Origin: Nelumbo lutea
Lineage: Eukaryota; Streptophyta; Magnoliopsida; Proteales; Nelumbonaceae
Length of the DNA: 64,000 nucleotides
Reading direction: 5' to 3'
NCBI GenBank assembly: GCA_022828595.1
Contig: JAKGHH010000008.1
Coordinates: forward strand, 26,404,378-26,468,377
The translations under genes and the position numbers were made by a program. Positions 12,621 through 25,000 of this stretch are shown piece after piece. Every line of letters begins with the position of its first letter. Position 1 is the stretch's first letter. The notes beneath the pieces were generated by a model. It worked only from the letters and a program-made list of their open reading frames with translations. It had not been told where the DNA came from and did no database searches.

Positions 12621-13342
12621 AAATATTATGATATTGTTAGCAAACTGTAGATGGGTTACCCGGACATTGTTCCTTCCAATCCTCCATCCACTCACTTTCT
12701 CTTCCCTCTCTGCCTTAGAGATTAATCTGCTGAAAACATCTGCAACTAAGGTGAAAAGGAACGGGGAGAGTGGGTCTCCTTGTCTAAGGCCTCTACAAGC
12801 TGGAAAATAGTCTTTGACCACCCCATTAACCAAGACTGAGTAATGGCAAGAACTAATACAGCCCTTTACCTAGTTGCACCATCTATCTACGAAGCCATAA
12901 CACCCAAGGATCTCTAGTAAAAAACTCCAATCCACAAAATCATAAGCCTTCTCTAGGTCTAACTTACATGCAAAACCTTGATTCCCTGACTTTCTCATGT
13001 CCTCCACACACTCATTTGCTATTAAAATCTGATATGTTATTTTCCTGCCTTGCATGAAAGCACCTTGTGCTTGACTAATGATGGATGGTAGTATCACTCA
13101 GATTCTCAGAGACAACACTTAAGCCAAAATTTTATAGATGCTAGTCACCGGACTGATCAGCCTAAAATCCTTAGGGTCCTTTGCATCTATCTTCTTTGGG
13201 ATTAGGGCTAAGAAGGTTGCATTAACTCCAGGGATTACTTTGTTTTTATCTACAAATTCCTGAAACACCCCAACAATCCTGATAAAAAGCCATTGTGAAG
13301 CCATCTGGACCAGGAGCTTTGGATCTATCCATTGAAAACACC
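12621..13342 (-). mobile_element. LINE-A, 5' segment (reverse transcriptase)
   Basis: Continuation of LINE-A beyond LINE-B. Reading leftwards it encodes [14 protein letters not shown] (at the truncated 5' end, ~13330), VNATFLALIPKK, KLDLEKAYDFVDW, LRQGDPLSPFLF and LQFANNIIIF, where the YxDD-type catalytic site has become FANN. Stops and a frameshift near 12840-12870 and 13110 break the frame. The first 15 bp (12621-12635) are the second copy of the LINE-B target duplication. Confidence 0.92.
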
Positions 13343-13361
13343 GCCTATCGTCTTATCTGTT
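13343..13361. repeat. LINE-A target-site duplication (5' side)
   Basis: Exact copy of 6919-6937. With it, LINE-A plus LINE-B together are a single 6.4-kb interruption of older sequence. Confidence 0.93.
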
Positions 13362-13544
13362 ATACTCTCTTCTCCCTCTCTCTCTCTCTATCTTGTGTGA
13401 GAGAATCAGCTAGATAATTTGCAAATTGGGCAACACAAAGGACAGAAAAATGAATGCCATGGACCAACTTCCCTAATTTGATGATGATGTTGCTGGGGCC
13501 CTGTTGCAGCTTTTATTTGTGCACCCAATTTTGATTTCTGTCTT

Positions 13545-15190
13545 TTTCTTTTTTTCTTTTTTGGATCAGCAAGAATAAAATTTCTTTATCAAACTTTGAG
13601 ATCAGATACAAGTGCCCATAATACATCAGATACAGCTTGCCCCCAATGGTTAGTTTTGTTAGCTCCCTGTTTTACCACTAACAGATTACAACATTGCCCA
13701 AAATAAAGTAGATCTATCAGTTCCTTGTTTTGCTAGAACATCTGCCATCCCATTTGCTGTCCTTTTAACCCAGCCAAAAACAAGTGTTCAAACTCTTTGC
13801 AAGAAAATTTTCCAAGGGGCCGAGTTGATTTTCTTAGCCCAAGAAATAACCAATAAGGAGTCTCCTACTTCCAGCTCTTCTTCCTGTACCACTAGATTCA
13901 AGAGATCCAAAGAGCATCCTGACCTTAGGCCTTGAAGTGGAACAAGTATTTCAGTTCAAGCAGAGGCACCAACCCCAATTGGACCTGAATAGACTATTAT
14001 GATATTACCTTTATCATTTCTAAATACTCCTCCAACTCTGAGCTACCCAGATTGCAGCACTGCATCTATCATACTTCAACTTGTCATCAAGTGAGAGTGG
14101 GAGCCAGATTTTATTCCTTATGGTTCTTAGTAGAGGAAAATGCAAAAATTTTCCAACCTCTAAGAATGTACCAGAATTGAAATCCTTGAAAATTTCCAAC
14201 ATTCTTATTCAATGAGACACTCTCAAAGAAGTCGGTTCAATTTTTGCATGCTGTGATTTTTTTCTTGTAATTATTAGCAGGACTTGGAAAACCAAGAGAA
14301 GTAGATATAGAGATTTGCAAAAGTGAATGTAATCAAAGGAATTCTATCCCTAAGGGAGATGTAATTTCTCCGCCATCCCAGGTCTAACATCTTTCAAAAT
14401 CCTCTCTACCACCTAGCTCCAGAAACAACAGGATTTAAAATTACCACCTAGGCACTCTGAGATAGTCCAAAGGCTAAGAAGAAGCCAAACACCCTAGGCT
14501 CCTTAGCATTTCATCAAAGCAATCAAGATCACTGTCAACCTGGTTGGTACCTGCTAAACAACTCTTATCCAAATTCTTGGCACAACAAGGGACAAAAATG
14601 GAACAATTGTTTTGGGGAGTGTTTCCCTTGGGAAATTAGTTGTAACAAAAAAAAATGTGTATAAGAGATAGCCCACAAAAAAGGGGTTCTTGGCACAACC
14701 ATTCTTGTATACCATTATTTTTAGCAAATTAATAAAACTTGTGTTGTTAATTAAAAGAGAAGAAAAAAACACTGCTGTCCAAATTTATCCCAAGGTTAAG
14801 AGATCCTCTCAAAACATTTGATTAATGCAAGAACATTCTTAATAATTTCCTCACCTCTCTCGTCACGAAAGATGATTATCTCATCACTTAAGTAGCAAAC
14901 TGTGAGTCACCTGTCGCCCTAAACTCCTTAGAGCCCACTATAGACCCTCTAATCGGCATTAGGTTATCATCTCTAGAGATCAATTGGCTAAAAACCTAAG
15001 CCACTAGAGTAAACAAAAAGGCAGTATAGAGGATGTCCTTGATGGAGGCACCTCCTCTAATAAAGGATATCCTTGATGGAAGATGACTCTGAAACAATTT
15101 CATCAAAAAAAAAAAAGATGCCTCTGAAACACTTATTTACTATAATCAACTATTCAGTGGAAGAAAAAACAATGCTTAGTCCAATATAAC
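13545..15190 (-). pseudogene. LINE-C fragment (reverse transcriptase to RNase H)
   Basis: A degraded LINE on the - strand. Its tail is the T-rich run at about 13536-13560. Reading leftwards it shows traces of the RT region around 15030-14860 that align with LINE-B, then a NLDKSCLAG-like segment at ~14575, WRRNYISLRDRI near 14370, and an RNase H remnant at 13640-14080. Every frame is full of stops. Between 14576 and 14777 it is interrupted by a 202-bp insertion. The 5' boundary near 15190 is approximate. Confidence 0.75.
14576..14777. mobile_element. 202-bp insertion in LINE-C with 8-bp TSD
   Basis: It is bounded by TCCAAATT at 14568-14575 and 14778-14785. Removing it and one copy restores the alignment to LINE-A at 8996-9040. 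The 8-bp duplication is the hAT size, but the ends (CTTGGCACAAC ... CACTGCTG) are not clear inverted repeats. A second TTCTTGGCACAAC occurs inside at ~14688. Confidence 0.7.
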
Positions 15191-15199
15191 CATTTTTCC

Positions 15200-15315
15200 G
15201 CAAAACCAGTGTTTTAAAAGCGCAAGGCTCAAATAAGATGCAGGGGTCAATTTACGCCTGAGGTGCAAGGCGCAAGGTGAGGCACATGCCTTTTTGAAGC
15301 AAGGCACAAAAATAA
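15200..15315. repeat. Remnant of a GTGTTTTAAAA / AAGGCGCAAGG repeat
   Basis: GTGTTTTAAAAGCGCAAGGC followed by GGTGCAAGGCGCAAGGTGAGGC resembles the terminus of a common plant non-autonomous element. Only one end is visible. Confidence 0.3.
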
Positions 15316-15956
15316 AAAATGCCAAAAATTCAATAAAATGCAAAAAATACAAATATTAAACATAATATTAATAAAAAAATAAACTTAAGTTTTAAAATAA
15401 TTGTTTTAGAAAATCTATTATCTAAAATTAAAATACATAAACATAACATGTAAAGCATATTCAAATGAGAATTTAAAAATAAAATCAAACATATAAAACA
15501 TTTTCAAGCATGTAAAGCCCACAATCTCTTTTTTTTTTCCCTTAATCGCATTACTTCAAGGTCTTTTTCATCCTCACAAAATCTTGAACATATAAGCTTA
15601 TCCTTTTTTCTGCTGTTATTAGCCAGATAAAGGATATGCTTTTCTCTTGAAATCATCCAAAATAGGACAGAGCTTCCATTGCAATTAAACATTGCCTTAA
15701 AACTTTAGATTTTTCATACCAAATTTGTGAATATTGAAGAGCTTGCTTTTGTGCACTAGATCCTTGCAATGTCCCTAGTTTTATGGTGGATATTGTTATC
15801 ATGACCTTATATCAGTTCATGTTGACTTCTGGACATTTCTCTCCTTTGCTTATTGAAGATAAATATTAAAACAGCACTATGATCTATTCATTTCCTGCTT
15901 GTGAAAAACAAAGTTAATCTGAAACTGCATTATGGTCTAAAACTGCACTTGTTCAG
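15316..15956. other. Intron end upstream of the first RPOT exon
   Basis: AT-rich, with no coding signal on either strand. It ends in CTTGTTCAG, the 3' splice site of the exon at 15957. I looked here, and in 5966-6918 and 13362-13540, for the preceding RPOT exon (the region before ALDTLG) and did not find it. Confidence 0.6.
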
Positions 15957-16070
15957 GCCCTGGATACACTTGGAAGAACCAAATGGAGGGTGAATAGAAA
16001 AGTACTCGGTGTGGTAGAGAGCATTTGGGCTAGAGGTGGAAACATGGCAGGCCTTGTTGATCGTGAAGAT
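15957..16070 (+). CDS. RPOT exon A (38 codons)
   Basis: [20 protein letters not shown]... to LVDRED. Acceptor TTCAG, donor GTGAGC, phase 0 at both ends. It matches the family segment just after the LPSYVMRTHGA region, which is not in the window. Confidence 0.95.
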
Positions 16071-19000
16071 GTGAGCCTGGCTAGAACTTTTTACATATTC
16101 ATTAGTTTTTCTATTTGAATTCTTTTTCTTTTTTGCCTTCTATTCACATCCTGATTCTCCAATCTCCATGTTCTAAAAAGAAATCTGAGTTCTTGCCTAG
16201 ACTGTAAGGATGGTCTACCTGTTGCATAACCATGAGTGTATGTTGGGCATATTCAAGGTGGTAATACCCAACAATCCATATCTTTTTATTTATCAAAAAA
16301 AGAAAAAAAAAAGTCCCTAGCTGTTTCCATGAACACTTCCTTGGCTAAAATTTGACCTGAAATACCCTCCATATGTTGTGGGGTTCTCTGGAAGAATGAT
16401 AGTTCAGATACTTAAGAGCTACTGATTGGGTTATATTGGAGCCTGGGAAATGTCCTGGTTAGGTACTTGAAAATGAACTATATCTAACAGATGCAGTAGG
16501 TAGGCCATTTATGGAGTCCAGTTGGCAGCCATATTAGTTTTTATTTTTTTAATTTCCTTATCTGTTCTTACACTGAATCTATGTTTTGCAATGGATTTCA
16601 GATTCCCATACCAGAGAAACCAGACTCAGAGGATTTAATAGAAATGCAGAAGTGGAAATGGAATATGAGAAAAACAAAGAAGATCAACCGAGAAAGGCAT
16701 GCACAACGTTGTGACATAGAGCTTAAACTTTCTGTAAGATCTCTTATTTTTTGAAGTTATTAAGTGTACAACAACATAACTTTTTTCTATAATGAACTCA
16801 GTTTGCTATAGGACTTAAACTCAGGTAAATTTTCATGATTTCAAAAAATCATGAGTTTTATTTAGACTATGGAATTTCCAGAAAATTTAAAAGGCATGCC
16901 ATTGCTTTAAAATAAGTTTTTTTTTAGTTGCATTTTTTTTTTAAATTTGTTTGATACGACATTCTTGCAACCCATTCTATGAAGAACTTTGACTCCACCA
17001 AATCTGTTGTCACCATGGGCGAGCCACCAAATCATTTAAAATGTTAGAACTTGGTCTTTGGTTTTGCCCACCAATTCTGTTGATGCCATTAGGGTACCTC
17101 ATTGTGTAGATCTTTTTCTATCACTAATATACTTAATTGCATATTTATAAAAGGAAAAAATCTTAGTAGGTTTTGGCTGCTGGTTATGTTTGGATGTTCT
17201 TCAGGGCTAATCAAGTCTCCCTTTTTCTTTTATTTATTTTTTGGGGGTGGGGTTGGTAGTGGTTGTGTTTCACAGTTGTGTTATTGCATTATATTCTTTT
17301 TGTTTTCTTTTTATCACCTTTAATGCTGGAATGTCCTTTCTGAAACAGGTAGCTCGGAAAATTAAAGATGAGGACGGCTTTTATTATCCCCATAATTTAG
17401 ATTTCCGAGGTCGTGCCTATCCCATGCATCCACATTTAAATCATCTCAGTTCAGATCTCTGCCGAGGAGTTCTTGAGTTTGCAGAAGGGCGGCCACTAGG
17501 GAAGGCCGGTTTACGCTGGCTGAAGATACATTTAGCTAACCTGTATGCTGGTGGTGTGGATAAGCTTTCTTATGATGACCGTATGGATTTTGTGGAGAAC
17601 CATTTGGATGATATATTTGATTCAGCTGATAAACCAATTGATGGAAACCACTGGTGGTTAAATGCTGAAGATCCTTTTCAGTGCCTAGCAGCATGCATTA
17701 ATTTGTCAGAGGCCTTAAAAAGCTCATCACCACATACAGCTATCTCTCATCTGCCAATACATCAGGTATTACTTTTTCTGGAACTTTGGAACGACAGAAG
17801 AACTATTCCTGCATATGCAATTGCAATGCTGAAGTGTAGACACACACACACACACACACACACACTTCCATGCTGAAGTGTGGATATCCTACCTTCACAG
17901 CAAATTTCAGTACTACCTTGACAGCAAGTCTCAATGCTACATGTTTGGTCTTAACACAAATGGGAACAGGGGTGTGAAAAGATAACTATCTTTCAATTTC
18001 ATTAATGAAAACCCTAAACGCTTCTTGCTTAAAAAAACAGAAACAGAGATTTAGCTAATAACATAAATCCAACAATGCATAGCCCCTGTATGTCACTTAG
18101 ATGTTCATATTACTAGATATTTAGTTGGCACAGCCAACTCCAATATATGATGTTTGTTTGACTAAGACAACTGTTGGTTTGGTTTATCAATATTTAATTA
18201 AACTCTGTTTTTAGTGTATGCATGTATAGGTAGGTAGATGTCCCTTTGACTATTCTACTCCAATATCCTTTTTTTTGAAAGATGAGATACTGATGCAGGA
18301 ACTGAAGAATCAAAATTGGAATTTTGTGAAAACTTTATGTATTTCTGTATTTTTTGTCACTGGGAATATTTTTGCCATTGTACAATTTTTCTGTGGGGTC
18401 CAATGATAGAGTCTAACTTGTCTATTTATAGTTTATTTACATTTAAATTTTCAGTCATTGTATAAGTAGGATTAGAGTTATTGAGTCTTCTTTGAAGTGA
18501 AATAAGATAGTTGTAGTTTTAGTTTGAGTCCTATTATTATTCTTGAATCTAACAGTTTGACTTCTAGGACTATTACAAGTCTAACAGTTTGATGCTTAGC
18601 ATTATTATGAGTTTAAATCTATAAATATGTATTGACGTTTTACACTAAGAGCAGTGAAGTTTATTGAGTTTTCTTGGGCAACTGGGCTTATGCTAATTAT
18701 AGTGAGTGATCCCATACCCTAGAGTGATTTAGGGCACCCAATGAGTGATTCCATTTATTTTCTCTCTTATTTGAATGGTCTCTAGTTGACTTGTTTGAGA
18801 AGATGGTGGAAGAAAAAAGATCTAATAATGTTGACTATGGGAGCAAGGTTTTTAAACATGTTAAAAGAGAAAGGGAAAAAACAGGTTTCAAAGGAGATGA
18901 TGATCCAAAAGCATTCTTTGATTGAGTTGTTGAACTAGAAGAATATTTTGATTGACATAATATGTTTGACAAACAAAGGATTAGATTTGCATGCATGAAG

Positions 19001-22000
19001 CTGACGGGTCATGCTACATTATGGTGGAGAACTCTTGAGCAACAACTAGAAAACAGAGGTGATGATCCTATTAGTATATAGGTATAGATGAAGATGTGTT
19101 TGCAAGAAAAGTGCATCCCACTAGACTTCCATGATGATCTATATATGGAGTTGGCTAATTTCAAGCAAGAGAAGCAGCAGGTTACAACAAAGAATTTGAA
19201 GTCAAGGGAAGAAGGTACAAATTGAGAAAAAGTAGATGATTCTTTGCATGTCGATGCCTATCTAGAGCTGAAGTTGAGGATGAAGCCAAAGAACCAGAAT
19301 TGCAAGCTTTTTTTATTAGTAAATTTCAAGCTATAGAAGTTGTAGATGTTTAAAATCAAGAGGGTGCAGGCCCAGAAAAAACAGGAATTACTTATCATAA
19401 AAAAAAAAGAAAAAGTAGAAACTGGTGGAGTTTCCAATAAATTTGGATTAGCTGAACGTGATGGCTGTTCAGTAGGCTGTGGAACCAATGTTGAGGTTCC
19501 ATGCTAGTAATAAATTCATGGGCCCTGATGGCCACGCTCCTCAAGGTCGGGCCACATCTTGACCGTTTGGGCCCACCTACCTCCAAGCATCCTCAAGTAT
19601 AAATAGGGGGCAACCCTCTCAAGGTAAACATCTAGACTCTAGACTACTAAGAGCTTTATAGTTTCTCATGTGACCTCGTCTAAGCACTCCTTACTCAGGC
19701 CTCATCCCACCTCCTACTCCCCACGTACTAACTTGACCGTCAGAGTCCTTGCCTTGGGTTAGCACCCGAGGCCTCTAACGTTCTTTCTCTCTCTTCGCAG
19801 GTCTGACCTACCAGCCCTCGAACTCCTCAGCAGCCCTCGACTCAGAAGCAAAATTACCTTGTTGCCTTCAGCTTTAGCACCCGAGGCCTCTGACTTTCTC
19901 TCTCTCTCTCTCTTTGTAGGTCTAACCTACCAGCCCTCGGCCATAGTAGACCTCAGACTCTTTAGCCAGCCTTGGCTTAGAAGCAAAATTACCTTGTTTC
20001 CCTCAGCCTATTCTAGGTAGAAACAATTGGCGTCGTTTGTGGGAACGTCATTAAGGCTTCCCTCAACTAAATTCACACTCTAAAAAGCATAAGAATTAAC
20101 TCCTAAGCTCCAGTCGACATGGCAAGAAACACCAGGAACACTTAGAACTTGGTTACGATGGACCAATCCCAAGTGGTCTTCAACAGGCTCGACAACCTCG
20201 ACAACCTTGCATAGAGGCTGGACGAGGTGGGGCCCCCGGCAGGAGGCCGCCCTCAGGGTAGCCGTGCTGCTGGGAGCCTGGGGCACCGCGGCGAACGTGC
20301 GTCCACCACCCCTAGCTTAAGAAGGCTCCAAAATAGCAGTACTTCCACCACCCACCCAACTAGAGAGTAACACACTAACCAAGGAGAACAGCAGTACCTC
20401 CACCACCCCTAGCTTAAGAAGGCTCCAAAACAGGTTCAGCTGGACTGTAGGTCGGTAAACCCTAGCCGAAACACTTCAGCTTATAGGAAAAGGAGACAAC
20501 CAGCTCCTACAGCCCTAAATTGTGACATTCACAGTTGTCATACACTTAAATATGAATGTAACAGTACATACCTGGAGTACAGTAGTAATTCCACGACCTA
20601 CAGTACATAAAAAACTAGGAGTAAACCCTAGAAATACTGCTTACTGCATTCGGCTGCCACCACAAACCTCTTCTTTGTGCAATGACCAAGAAACATAAGA
20701 AGAAAAAAAACGAAGACTGAAAAGCTAGGTCAGTCCGATGGAGTCTTCTCTTCCTCTTCCAATCAAAGAACAAAGTTTCAGATGGAGAACACAATCTGAG
20801 AAGGTTACGCCCAGATCAGTGTTCTGATACCATGTAGTCTAGCAAAGGTAAAAAGAATAGAGGAAGGAAAGAGAGAAGGAAGAGAGGAGAAGAAGAAGAG
20901 GAGGAGAATAAGTTCTTTCAGAAGAAGGTTGTTGGCACCTAAGTTTGTATTTATACTTGGGCGACAACTTATAACAAAATAAAGGAGGAAAAACTAGAAA
21001 TACCCCTGTGCTAGTACATAGCATGCTACAACATATTTGAAGAAAGTTTATCAACAGTCCAATATGTCTAGACAGTATCAAATAGAATAAGAGATATTTG
21101 CTTACTATCAAGGAGATAGAAGGATACAAGAATACTATGCGGGTTTTCTTGATTTGTGGGCTGAATATGAACTTGTCCATATTGATCCCTTGGACTTAGT
21201 AGAATGTGTGAGGTATCTCCAAAAACACTTTGAGAAGAGGAAAGTAAATCAGTTTTTGATGAGGCTTAGACCTGAATATGAGATAATCAGGTCCAATATT
21301 CTGAGTAGAGGAACACTTCCAGATTTGGATTTTACTGAGGGAAGAGACTAGGCTCTCACTACAGTTGGCTTTGATGGAAAGATGATTGAAATTGGGGCTG
21401 AAACAGCTTTCGTAGCTCATGGAGGTAAGAAGTCAACCTCCAAGGACTTCTCCAAAACCCAGTGTTATGAGTGTAAAGAAAGGCTTTGGACATATTGCCT
21501 CTCACTGTAAGAAGAAGAATGTGTGCACCTATTGCAAGCAACATGGTCACATCATTCCAGATTGCCCAGTCCGACCAACTATGGGTTCTCAAAAAAAGAC
21601 TCAACCTTGGGCTTATCAGATAACAGATGGGCAGGCAACTGACACTATGTCCACTAAGGGTGATTCTTTCGTGAAAAGTGATTCTATTGGACCTATGGAT
21701 GAGGAAAAGATTCGGTAATTGGTATCCTCTGCCATTTCCTCTGCTTTTCTGCTATTGGCTTGTTTGGTAAGTTCTCTGAATATTGTTCTTCTCCTTCACA
21801 TGCTTGGATTATAGATTTGAGTGTCACCAATTATATGATAGGAGCCTATCTCAATCAACCAAATCAGTTTACTGAAACTCACCATAAACACATTGTTACC
21901 ACCAATGGTGAAAAGTTAGACATTATTGGTAGTAATGACTTATCCCTTAAACTGTCACCAACTATGTCCTTCCCTCTTTCAAAAACCCTCTTAGTGCCCA

Positions 22001-25000
22001 ACCTTACTACTAATTTGATTTCTGTTGGCCAACTTGTTGATGAAGGAAATTTTCTCACATTTTCTTATGATGGTTGCTTGATAGGACCGGTACATTGGGA
22101 AGGTGAAAGGGAAGGGGCGTAGGTTGGGCCGTTTGTTTGCGCTAGAGTTTGAGAAATCTCAATCACTAGCATCCTCAGCTTATCTTAGTTCCTCTATGTC
22201 TAGTTCCTTGTTGAGTCATACAAATAATATTTGGGAATTATGGCACAAACGATTATGTCATCCATATTCTCAAAAATTGAAGTTTTTGTTTGATTTTGGT
22301 TTAATTAAGTATAAAATTCCTCCTGTTCATACTTTTGATGTTTCTTGTATTGCCTGTTGCTTGAGTAAAAGTCATGTTTTACCTTTTTTTCACATTTCTG
22401 AGCATGCCACTGCACCTTTTGAGATTATACACAGTGATGTTTGGTCTGCTTCTATTACTTCACGATTGGGATACAAATACTTTGTATTGTTTATAGATGA
22501 CTGTATCAGATACACTTGGATTTATTTTCTATGACACAAATCAGAGGTCTTGGTGGCATTTAAATTATTCCATACTATGGTGCGAGCTCACTTCAAGTGT
22601 AATGTGAGCATCCTCTGTTCAGATTCAAGGGGAGAATATAGAGATGGGGCCTTTCAGACCGACTTGAGGAGTTATGGAATCTAATATCAGTGCAGTTGTC
22701 CAGACCTCAACAGAATGGTGTAGCCGAACGTAAGAATGGATATATCCTTAGTGTTGTGTGGACATTACTTTAGGAATCTCACGCTCCGACTTCGTTTTGG
22801 GTAGAAGCTACCAGTACAGTTGTGTATTTAATCAACTATCTTCCTTCTTCTGTTATTGGCAACACTTCTCCCTTTCAAAAACTTTTTGGTCGTGCCCCAA
22901 ACTTCTCCAGTCTTCATGTTTTTGGTTGTCTTTGTTTTGTACATCTTCCTGTTCATGAGCGTTCTAAATTAACTGCTTAGTCTGCTATGTGTGCCTTTGT
23001 GGGATATGGTCCTGACCACAAAGGATTCTTGTGTTATGACCCTGCTATTCGTCGTATTCGGATTTCATAGAATGTTGTGTTTCTTAAACATATTCCTTTC
23101 TTTGCTGCAATTGCTAGATTGTCTGCTCCTTCTATCTCTATTTTGCAGGACTTTGATTTAGATAAAATTCCTACTTCCTTTGCTGAGAAAGATCTTTTCG
23201 TTTTCACTCGCAAGCGGCCCTGTGTCCCAGATCTTATGCCTGCTACCCCCTTCCACCCGGTCCAGAGCATTCTCCTCCTACACCTCTTGTAAGTGACATT
23301 TTGCCCCAAGATCCTCCTGTTTTAGATGGTAGTTCTCCTATTCCACTTTGTCGTTCTACTCATATTTCTCGGCCTCCTGACCGCTATGGTTTCCTTCAAG
23401 CCATAGTTCTTTTTTTGTTGTACTTTCTTCTACAGATATTCCTCATTTTTATTAGCAAGCCATTAGGAGTCCTCATTGGAAAGAAGCTATGGATGTTGAG
23501 ATTCAAACCCTCCATGAGAATGATACTTGGAATCTTGTACCTGCTCCTCCATATGCTTCCATTATTGGGAGTCGTTGGGTCTACACGATCAAATTAAAAT
23601 CAGATGGTTCCCTTGATCGATATAAGGCTTGGTTAGTTGCCCAAGGATACAGTTAGGATTATGGGATTGATTATGAAGAAACATTTGCCCCAGTTGCTAA
23701 GATCACTATAGTTTGTGTTTTTCTAGCCTTGTTTGTTGTCCATTTCTGGACTATTTACCAATTTGACGTAAAGAATGCTTTTCTTCATAGTCAACTGAAG
23801 GAGACAATCTACATGAAGCCTCCTCATGGATATTATAGTGATTCTTCATGTGTTTGTCGCCTAAACAAATCCCTATATGGTCTGAAGTAGGCACCCTGGG
23901 CTTGGTTTGAGCGTTTTCGAGATGTTGCGGTTGGGTATAGCCAAAGTTCCTCTGGTTATTCTCTCTTTGTTAGGAGAAGGCCCCAAGGACTATTCTATTG
24001 TTGTACATTGATGACATGCTTTTAATTGGGGATGACGATGACAGCATTTTTGAGATGAAGTTCTTACTTCATAACTCCTTTCACATGAAGGACTTGAGCC
24101 CTCTTACTTATTTCTTGGGTTTGGAAGTCCATCGTAGCAGTCGGGAGTATTTCATTTGTCAGCAGAAATATGCTTCTGATCTCGTCAAATTAGCTAGAAT
24201 TACTGATGAGAAACACGTTGATACCCATCTGGAGCTTAACGTCAAATTGCCTAAATTTGAAGGCCTAGTTCTTCTTGATGCTACTTTGTATCGTTAGCTT
24301 GTTGGATCTCTTATCTATCTCACTATGACTCGGCTTGATATTTCACATGTTGTTCAAGTCGTCAGTTAGTTTGCTTCTGCCCTCAACCTCATATGACTGT
24401 TGTTCGTTGCATCATCCGTTATGTTAGAGACACAACTTCTCAGGGACTGTTTTTCTCCTCCTCATCACCCATATAGTTGAGAATTTATGCTGGTGCAGAC
24501 TGGGCTGGTTGTCTTGACACTCGCCAATCCACTATTAGGTGGTGTGTCTTCATGGGTGATTCTCTCATCTCCCGGAAGTGCAAGAAACATCAAACTGTGT
24601 TCAAGTCTTCTACTGAAGCGGAGTATAGAGCCTTGTCTTCTGCCTATAGTGAGATAGTTTGGTTGAAGTCTCTTTTCATGGATCTTGGTACTCAACTTCC
24701 TACTCCTACCCCTCTATATGCAGACAACACAAGTGCTATCAAGATTGCATTTAATCTTATCTTCCATGAGAGGATTAGACATATTGAGGTGGACTGTCAC
24801 TTTATTAGAGATCTTTTCATTGCTGGCTCCATATCCCTTCCTCATGTAGCCTCTGACATGTAGATTGCTGACATTTTCACAAAGGCCATGACTAAGGGTC
24901 AATACCTCATTCTTATAAGTTTACGCATCAGTTTGAGGGGGATTGTGGAGATATATCTTGATGTATATTATTAGTATAGTCCCTATTGTATAGTACACAT

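Noticed and set aside
5316..15956. Upstream RPOT exons in the gaps between elements
   Set aside because: I looked for the conserved WTGYxxGG and LPSYVMRTHGA segments in the non-element gaps and did not see them, so they are taken to lie left of the window.
17838..17866. (CA)n tract as CRISPR-like or telomeric repeat
   Set aside because: A plain dinucleotide microsatellite next to an exon.
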